From positions 1 to 64,000 of the forward strand of contig WHVD01000003.1 in the NCBI GenBank assembly GCA_015178975.1: 64,000 bases of DNA, given 5' to 3'. Under the pieces are notes generated by a model. That model saw only the letters and a program-made list of their open reading frames with translations. It did not search any database and was not told the origin of the DNA. This document shows positions 57,091 through 64,000 of the stretch, piece after piece. Every line of letters begins with the position of its first letter. Position 1 is the stretch's first letter. Made by a program: the position numbers and the translations under genes. The DNA is from Hysterangium stoloniferum. Lineage: Eukaryota > Basidiomycota > Agaricomycetes > Hysterangiales > Hysterangiaceae.

Positions 57091-60000
57091 TCAGCCTAAT
57101 TCGGGAACTCTTTCCAGGTCGACATTCATGCGTACAGCCATCTCTGACAATTTCTGAATTGTCTCGGAGATCATTCTTTTGCTAAAATTAGAACTTTTTC
57201 AGCACACATGCAAAAGAGACGGTACATATCAAGAAAACTTACTGTTCACCTAGGCGCATCAAAACCCGTGTTTCCTGTCCTCGGCCTAGTGCAAGTACAT
57301 TTTTGTCAGATTCTTGTCGACGTTGGTCTGCTCGCTTCGATAATTCTTTTAGACTTGGAGAATAATATTCGAGTTTATTAGAAAGCTGCATTGGATGTCA
57401 ATGACAAAAGATGGGTAGCATAACGAAATAGAGTCACATACCGTGTCCGTTCGTGCCTTGAGTGAACCAGAATCATAGCTGGATACACCTAACACATCAT
57501 CCTTCATCCTTTTCAGTTCCGCAAACCATCGTTTTTCGTGTTCGGTTAAAACCGGCGAACTACTATCCATTAATCCTTGCAGAACTTTGTCGGACCGCTT
57601 CAACAGAAGCTTTTGTTCATGGATGGCCTGCTCAAATCGGTGTTGAAGTTTGGTGTGTTCTTCGCCTTTCAGTCTCTCTGCTAGTGCGACGATCTCCATA
57701 TACTTGTTCTGTTGCCGCCGAAATTCACTATCCTGTAGCATCAACCGTTCTTGAAGTTGGTGGATGGATATAAGAATATCACGTATATGTAATTGGAAAC
57801 GATGGACAATTGTGGCAAATTCACGCAATACCTCAGGTGTAATTTGTAACTCTCGTTTCGAGGCCGGCGATGACAAGGCAAAATTCCTCCACGTTTGGAA
57901 GCTCGAACCTGAAGTAAGTGCGGGAGCATGGTACGGTTCTTTAACAAGGAGAGACACAAGCGAAGGATCCTTGGCTTCGAGAGCTGGCACACTACTCATA
58001 ACAGATGGTGGGAGAGATGCCAAATTCGCAGGGGATTGCTGTTCCCCGACCAAGGGATCCTCTTTGATGCGTAATGGAAGTTCAAAAACGTGGAAATTTA
58101 GCGCACTGGTTGCCGCGAAGAGACAATAGGTAAGATAAACGTCGCTGGGAAGGCATATTCCAATGACAGGCTGAGAAGCCCTTCAGAAAGGTAACAAGAA
58201 GGCACTCATCAGGGTAAGACTCAAAAAGAAAATAAGCGACATACCTCTTTTCAGGTAGGATGGTATTTAAAAGGCATGTCACTTCCGTTCCGATACTATC
58301 GTCAACAAGTTTCTCAACTTGGTTTTCAATACCTTCTCGCATAGAGCTTGCTAAAGCTTGTAGCCAACTACTCATGTTCAAGGAGTGAACGCCAAAGGAG
58401 TGATAGAGATACACCGTGTCCTGATAAATCGGGTCAGAGCAAAATACGGGATGATTACCCTCTAGGAGATCGAGCAATCCTTCGGACGTGGGTTGTTTCC
58501 CAAACCATAAGGTAGACTCCGGGAATTTCGCCTGCGAAAGCTTAGCCACCAGGCCGAGATCAATTGTTTCGTACACCGCAAGCATGGGAAGTTCTAAGTT
58601 TGGAACATCTGTTGGAGTATGCTGCACAAATTGTTAGAACCGTAACGAGGGCGTAAAAGCCAAAGCTGACCCGAGTGGTATCCCACATTGCTTCAACTTT
58701 CTCGACATCAAGACAAACATCGATCTTTCCGTCGGAAAATGCAACCACGAGAACTCCTAGACCCTCTTCGTTGCCATCGTTCTCGGAATGCAAGGGCGAT
58801 GAACCGGCGGCATTGATATAGATAATATCAGTCGCATTTCCACCGTCTCCGTCTAGGTCGTGGGGTGACGGTTGGAATAAAAACGGTCCCTGTCGCACCG
58901 GCTGCGACCTTGCCATGACTGGTGGACTCACTGAAATCGACCGTGAAGGCGAGACGAAGAGATTCGAAGAAGACTCGGGAATTTGTTTTGACAGCCCAAC
59001 CACATATTTAAGCTGTTGAGCATAAAGAGTGGATAGCAATCGGCCACTATTCTGTTGGTCGAGATCTGATTGGGACTGCGAGTTTGATACACCGTCTTGC
59101 TTGGCCCTAACAAAATATTCCAATGCATGTACATAGGAGGAAGGAATGACTCTAAAACCAAGCTAATAAACACAATCACCAGTAGGGATGCACGTGGGCT
59201 TACGCATTAGAAGGAAGGAAAGGACAAATAGCCCAAATGTCCCCGCTCTTTGTCAGAGCATATACAGTCAATGGCCCCCAGTCGGCCATACCTTTTCCAA
59301 AACAAAATGATACAACCTCACGAGACGAAGTATCCCCCCGTATTGTCGATGCCCGAGAGCGTTCTGGCATAAATGAGAGTGTTTGTTGGGGATCCTCTGG
59401 ATCCATGGAGATATCATACTCTCTAAGTGGTACACAGTTGAGTTGAAGCCCCAATTCAAACCTAGGCTAATATTATAAAGAGCTTGCCTAAGTATGCCAT
59501 CTGTGGTCATAACCATTAAAGTACAGGCGCTTTTACCCCAAGGATGCCACTCAATCTTTGATATTGGCACCGCAGACTTTGTCGCGTGCTGATATTGGCC
59601 AACTTGAACAGCCCTTATGTGCGTGTCAATGCCTCATGGGACAAAAAATTGAAACATTGATTGACATACCGACACTCTACCTTTGATGGAACAAGTTTGA
59701 GATACCCAGTACGAGGTAAAGAAATGACGGCAACTTGACAATTCCCTGCCACTGCCAGGAGCTTGCCAGACCTATTAACACACATCTGGCGTATGGGGAA
59801 TTCGATATTAGGTGTATGTAACGTCTGGGACAAAACGTTAGTCCATCTTGGCGCCACAGACTCGAAGTTGAAATCACCTTATATGTCCGTTGATTACGGC
59901 TCGTGGTCTTCGCGTCTGGTAACGGAGTGATCCTTATTTCAGTACCTGTAGCGAATATCAAGTCGGAATCGCGTAGAGCTATGAGGCTGCGTCTTCCCGT

Positions 60001-60156
60001 TTCATTTACGGTTTTGTTGAGATCTGCAGAAAGTCTGCGAGTCTGCGAACTTCGAAAATCATTCAGAGAATTCAAAGATAGTTCAAATGACGCATCCAAG
60101 GGTATATTGTGCGTGAATATAGGGTGTTCGTGAAAAAAATCGGACTGATCAAGCAT
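57091..60156 (-). CDS. NUP88: Nucleoporin NUP88/NUP82 family
   Basis: Cytoplasmic-side nuclear pore component with an N-terminal beta-propeller and a C-terminal coiled coil. The start reads MLDQSDFFHEHPIF. Propeller blocks are FPIRQMCVNRSGKLLAVAGN, CQVAVISLPRTGYLKL, ISKIEWHPWGKSACTLMVMT, SLSFMPERSRAS-type text near 59360, and GKGMADWGPLTVYALTKSGD followed by IWAICPFLPSN. The C-terminal part (58050-57100) is coiled coil with RFQLHIRDILISIHQLQERL, and the protein ends DLERVPELG. Several short introns. The EWHPWG block is characteristic of the NUP88 family in fungi. Divergent from PRE10 with 114 bp between starts. Confidence 0.85.
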
Positions 60157-60270
60157 TGTGGCGGAGGACTAGGGTTGTGGTTCGATATGGGTCCCAAGTA
60201 CGCGTGGTCGTGACGCGTTCAGTCCAAGTAACCTCTTTCATTTGCTCTACCTACTTGAACTTTTTCCACC
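60157..60270. promoter_or_regulatory. Divergent NUP88/PRE10 promoter with two ACGCGT boxes
   Basis: 114 bp. ACGCGT occurs at 60200-60205 and 60213-60218, both about 55-70 bp before the PRE10 start. The same hexamer occurs in the RPN12/PRE3 promoter. ACGCGT is the known MluI cell-cycle box in fungi; a role here is inferred. Confidence 0.5.
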
Positions 60271-61343
60271 ATGACCAGCATTGGAACAGGTGAGCATTCA
60301 TAGGAACAACAACCACAGTGACAAGTTGACCGTCCTCTTAGGCTACGATCTTAGTGCATCGACATACTCTCCAGACGGTCGTATATTTCAAGTGGAATAT
60401 GCTAATAAGGCAGTGGAGAACTCAGGGTTGGGGCACACTGATTATTTGCCACCTTCCAAAGCTTAATTTTATTTCAGAACGGCCATAGGGCTTCGTGTTA
60501 AGGACGGTGTGGTGCTAGCAGTTGAGAAACTAGTCCACTCAAAGCTTCTCGTTCCCGATGCGAACAGACGTATTCAAACAATCGACCGCCATATTGGTGT
60601 AGTATGTGCAGCCTCTTAGACTGAACTTTTCTGGACAATAATAGTATATTAGGCTACTGCAGGATTACTGGCAGACGGACGACATCTGGCCAACCGTGCG
60701 CGCGACGAGGCGCAAAACCTACGTGATACTTATAGGACGCCGCCAACCCTTAAAGTAAAGCAACGTCTATCTATACTTAACTTTTACTTACGCAGTATTA
60801 ATTTCATCAGGCGGTCGCAGATCGTCTCGGACTATATGTCCAAGCATACACCCTGTACTCCTCCGTTCGGCCCTTTGGTATCAGTTCAATTTTAGCCGCA
60901 GTAGATAAAACTGGACCCGCACTCTATGTCATTGAGCCCAGTGGCGTATTTTATGTTAGCATCTGCCTTCTCTAGCTTTGATGGTTATAGTTACGATTGC
61001 TTGTCAGGGATACAACGGAGCTGCTGTCGGTAAAGGTCGTCAACTTGCAAAGACAGAGCTAGAGAAGTTAAAGTTGTCAGAAATGACAACTCGAGAAGCA
61101 GTTATGGAGGCAGCTCGCATGTTCGTTTTTTTTGCTTTACTATGTCTAACTGATAGTACATGCTAACGCCATCTCTATCATAGCATTTATTTGGTTCATG
61201 ACGATGCGAAAGACAAGGAATTTGAGCTTGAGATGTCTTGGATAGGTGATGAAACACAAGGTCTCCATCTTGCTGTACCAAATGATCTGAAAGAAGAAGC
61301 CGAGCGGAAAGGACGCGAGGCTATCGAGCAGTTTGAAGATTAG
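60271..61343 (+). CDS. PRE10: 20S proteasome alpha-7 subunit (PRE10/PSMA3)
   Basis: Outer-ring subunit of the 20S core, 248 residues. Exons 60271-60289, 60342-60426, 60478-60601, 60653-60754, 60811-60954, 61008-61120 and 61184-61343. The N-terminal gate segment and alpha signature read [20 protein letters not shown] and [20 protein letters not shown]. Then come [68 protein letters not shown] and [20 protein letters not shown]. The C-terminus is acidic (EAIEQFED), as usual for alpha-7. The length and all blocks match PSMA3 and exclude other alpha subunits. Confidence 0.96.
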
Positions 61344-61476
61344 TTGTAATTGAGGTAAACATAAATGTCAGTAGCGCCACGATTCCCATTGAAAATCCAT
61401 GCTATATATTAAGACTGCTAGAGTTGTTAGGCTTTGACAACTATCATTATAATTCAGTTGCATGTTTCCGGCTATA

Positions 61477-62526
61477 TCATACAATTTGCTCTAATTCTCG
61501 GGCATATGTGAGAGACGAAATGATAAGCTTCTTCTTTGGTATCTCGAGTTTCTCCTCTCCCTTCCGCGCAAAATGTATTTGCTCGGCCATAAGGTCAATC
61601 TCCCAGGTTCTCTACAGAGGATGATATTAGTATCGACGCTGCTATTGAGAAAAGTCACAAACTCGTTGCGCGAAAGACATCAGCTCTGAGCGGTTGGTGA
61701 AAAATAGTAGAGTGCATGCGTCTTTGATTGGTAGACTATTGTATGCAGCCTCTTCACAACTCGCTATTTCATTCCTGTAGGGATAGGTCAATTTACTGTC
61801 AGAAGCGTCATAAACTATAGGCAGACCTAATAGTGCCCATCAAGCTATCTACGAAGTATTTGTACTCTTCCGCAGGCGCTTCATTACGTGCACTCCAAAC
61901 TTTGCTATAACTTCCCTCCATTAGCCACCGCTCAAGATTAACGGGATGCTTGAGGAAAGGATTATCGTGCAAAGCTTCTGCTGGGAGAGACTCCAATGTT
62001 GTATGGAAATCGGCAATACGATTCTGGGTGAGTAGCCGAATCAAGTTGAGACCTTGAATAGGGTACTCGCGTGGGGATGGTGGTAGAATCAAACTTCATA
62101 TTGTATGAGTTGGGAGAAAGCATGACATGACATGTAACACATGCTAACCTGTAGTCCTTATAAAAGGTCTGAAGCTGCGAAAAATAACGATCGAAAGATG
62201 GCACATCTTTCGACCGGATGCTCCAGAATGCGCCAATTTCAAGGATTTCCCCTTTAGAAAGTTTAGCATGGGAATACGGACTAACATACGACATACGAGC
62301 TGTTACGAGGTCTTCGAGATTGTGATGTCCTTGAGGGAGTAATAAACCTGTCTCGATGAGACCAATCTAAACCCGAATATGAGTGGAAGCAACGAGCACA
62401 GACGACCTAAGAGGTAACCACCTTTAGTTGGGCCAAGAGAGCACCGCAGGTTTTAAGATCACAAGGACGTGCATCAAAGGAACGCTTGAGATTCTGATAC
62501 TGTGGAGCCAACTGGGTAGCAGCCAT
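61477..62526 (-). CDS. RPN12: 26S proteasome lid subunit RPN12 (PSMD8)
   Basis: PCI-domain subunit of the 19S regulatory particle lid. The start is MAATQLAPQYQNLKRSF (62526). Then come LIETGLLLPQGHHNLEDLVT, GEILEIGAFWSIRSKDVPSF, YPIQGLNLIRLLTQNRIADF and NPFLKHPVNLERWLMEGSYS. After a further intron (acceptor CCCTACAG near 61796) follow NEIASCEEAAYNSLPIKDAC and TLLFFTNRSELMSFAQ, and after another the last exon WEIDLMAEQIHFARKGEEKL and SSLTYARELEQIV. The PCI domain is complete. Convergent with PRE10 (133 bp) and divergent from PRE3 (108 bp). Confidence 0.94.
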
Positions 62527-62634
62527 GGGGTTGTGAAGTCCTTAGTGTGATTAAATAGCCTCAGGCAAAGCTTGAAAACGCGACGCGCGTCCCGATGTGA
62601 CGCGTCAGCTTCCACTTGTTTTCTACATTCCGCT
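62527..62634. promoter_or_regulatory. Divergent RPN12/PRE3 promoter with palindromic TGACGCGTCA
   Basis: 108 bp shared by two proteasome genes. It contains the perfect 10-bp palindrome TGACGCGTCA (62598-62607), which includes ACGCGT, and just before it ACGCGACGCGCGTC. The PRE10 promoter carries TGACGCGTTC at 60211-60220. No copy of the yeast proteasome box GGTGGCAAA was seen. Confidence 0.55.
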
Positions 62635-63670
62635 ATGAACACCGTAGATATTCAACGATTGAAGGCTGGGGAAGTAAACTTGGGTGTGAGTTATGCATTA
62701 TAGTGGGGTTTGAGGTTCTAATGATCGCTTCAGACTTCCATTATGGCGGTCCAATTCGACAAAGGTGTCGTCATTGGTGCTGATAGTCGTACAACGACAG
62801 GAAGCTACATTGTAAGTTTTATGGTCATTTGTACCTCAAGCAGTCTCGCATAGTTATTTCCATAGGCCAATCGTGTCACCGATAAATTAACTCACATACA
62901 CGACCGTGTGTACTGTTGTCGGTCAGGCTCAGCAGCTGATACACAGGTTAGTATTATTTGCCATCTCTCTTCTATGCTCGTTAATGGTGTTTAGGCTGTT
63001 GCAGATATCGTCCATTACTACCTCCAAATGTACACGTAAGTGATAATTGACATAGATCGGAAGCACTTCTCAAAATTCCGACAGGCAGCAGACAGGGACG
63101 CCTCCCCCAGTCCATACAGCAGCAACACTCTTCCAAAAAATGTGCTACGAGAATAAGGACCAACTATCTGCTGGCATCATTGTAGCTGGTTGGGATAAAG
63201 AGGCTGGACCGAGTGTATACAATATTCCTCTTGGGGGTGGTCTGTTCCGTCAACCTTGGGCCATCGGCGGATCAGGTTCAACATATGTTTACGGATATTG
63301 TGATGCAACTTATAAAGAAGGCTGGGGTCGAGATGAAACAGTAGAGTTCGTACAGAACAGTGCGTTGATGTTCTGCATTCTCTTTTGATTTCTTGTACTG
63401 AAGCGTCTTAGCACTTGCGCTTGCGATGTCGCGTGATGGATCATCTGGGGGTACCATTCGTATGGCGGTTATTACGGAGGAAGGTGTCGAGAGAATGTTT
63501 ATACCAGGCAACAAGTTACCGACATTCTGGGTATGTTACATCCACTAGCACTCTTCTGTTGCTCAATGAGTTGTTCTTTTCAGGAAGGGAAAGATGTCCT
63601 TGGTGATCACTTAGCAAAGATCACACCAAGTGCATCAAGCCAGATAGCACAGATGGAGGTCGAAGTGTAG
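62635..63670 (+). CDS. PRE3: 20S proteasome beta-1 subunit (PRE3/PSMB6)
   Basis: Catalytic caspase-like subunit, 243 residues with propeptide. Exons 62635-62685, 62734-62811, 62866-62946, 62995-63035, 63085-63359, 63412-63530 and 63584-63670. The 17-residue propeptide ends VNLG and the active-site Thr follows in [20 protein letters not shown], with the intron exactly between Gly and Thr. Asp in GADSR and the Lys of [18 protein letters not shown] complete the catalytic set. Also seen are [35 protein letters not shown] and [20 protein letters not shown]. The C-terminal about 30 residues beyond the usual end ([16 protein letters not shown]) are an extension compared with yeast. Confidence 0.95.
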
Positions 63671-63700
63671 CTGGAATAACTGTAATCTATACATTGTTAA

Positions 63701-64000
63701 TTAAACTAAAGATATTCCACTTCCGTCACTTTCATCTATCCATGCGGCATGGTTACCTAAATTGGCTTCCCAACCCTGACCTTCCCACATTCGAATTCGC
63801 CACAAAGCTATCGCTAGCGGGACACTGTCTGCTCGACGAACAGTGCTTCCGTCTGCGCATATCAAATAAGCATGACTAGCTTTGTTGAGAGCATCTTTCT
63901 CTCTACTTTTCGACTGCTTCTCGCTTTTAGTCGATCGACCTTCGCGCCAACGTGCTCGTCTCTCAACGAGTAATGTCTTCTGTAAGGCATCAAAGAGTTT
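63701..64000 (-). CDS. C-terminal end of an unknown gene, cut by the window edge
   Basis: An open frame enters from the right edge and stops at 63701, 30 bp from the PRE3 stop. The visible about 99 residues begin with LFDALQKTLLVERRARWREG and a Lys/Ser-rich stretch. Then come SHAYLICADGSTVRRADSVP, LAIALWRIRMWEGQGWEANL and the end DESDGSGISLV. The tryptophan-rich block looks like a folded domain. No stop or intron signal breaks it. I do not recognise the family. Confidence 0.6.
   Translation of the reverse strand, partial: KLFDALQKTLLVERRARWREGRSTKSEKQSKSREKDALNKASHAYLICADGSTVRRADSVPLAIALWRIRMWEGQGWEANLGNHAAWIDESDGSGISLV

Overview
The window is nuclear DNA from a basidiomycete fungus, probably of the mushroom class (Agaricomycotina). 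The evidence is the gene set (KCH1-type potassium transporter, fungal-type MGM101 and SPC19, ERMES subunit MDM34, USP1-domain septation protein, ORM protein), very dense introns of about 47-70 nt with GT..AG and a few GC..AG borders, tiny exons, and strict alternation of convergent and divergent genes. The species cannot be fixed from the sequence. Exon borders were read by eye from splice signals plus conservation, so small errors are possible; where all exons were joined the reading frame closes exactly.

Positions 1-4215 are repeat-rich and hold no host gene: a degenerate TCC/TCA microsatellite, then a decayed Tc1/mariner element with about 210-bp inverted repeats, a third internal copy of its end, and a diverged direct repeat of older DNA on both sides. 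From 4216 the gene-dense part begins: KCH1 (-), DRG1 (+), ALG8 (-), a poly(A)-tailed retroposon with a perfect 15-bp target duplication sitting in the ALG8/VMA21 intergenic region, VMA21 (+), a mini-gene, SPC19 (+), MGM101 (-), an unknown gene (+), a large ankyrin-dysferlin-FYVE-RING protein (-), an orphan small gene (+), a BNA3-type kynurenine aminotransferase (+), and an SLH1/ASCC3-like helicase (-) whose second cassette is degenerate and whose last Sec63 unit is missing.

From 29 kb to 45 kb: EMC3 (+), NCS1/frequenin (-), a Cys-rich unknown (+), arginyltransferase ATE1 (-), a PROPPIN (+), inner-membrane protease IMP2 (-), a polytopic membrane protein with long Ser-rich parts (-), MTD1 (+) and ORM (-). 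From 45 kb to 64 kb: a Virilizer-like m6A-writer subunit (+), MDM34 (-), a USP1-domain coiled-coil protein (+), a BTB protein (-), NUP88/NUP82 (-), then three proteasome genes in a row, PRE10/alpha7 (+), RPN12 (-) and PRE3/beta1 (+), and the C-terminal end of one unknown gene (-) at the right edge.

Most genes are conserved housekeeping genes without a shared pathway. Partial functional neighbourhoods are: proteasome core and lid (60-63.7 kb), with ACGCGT boxes in both intergenic promoters; mitochondrial maintenance or import (MGM101, IMP2, MDM34); and protein quality control more widely (ATE1, EMC3, the SLH1-like helicase, a RING ligase, the proteasome).
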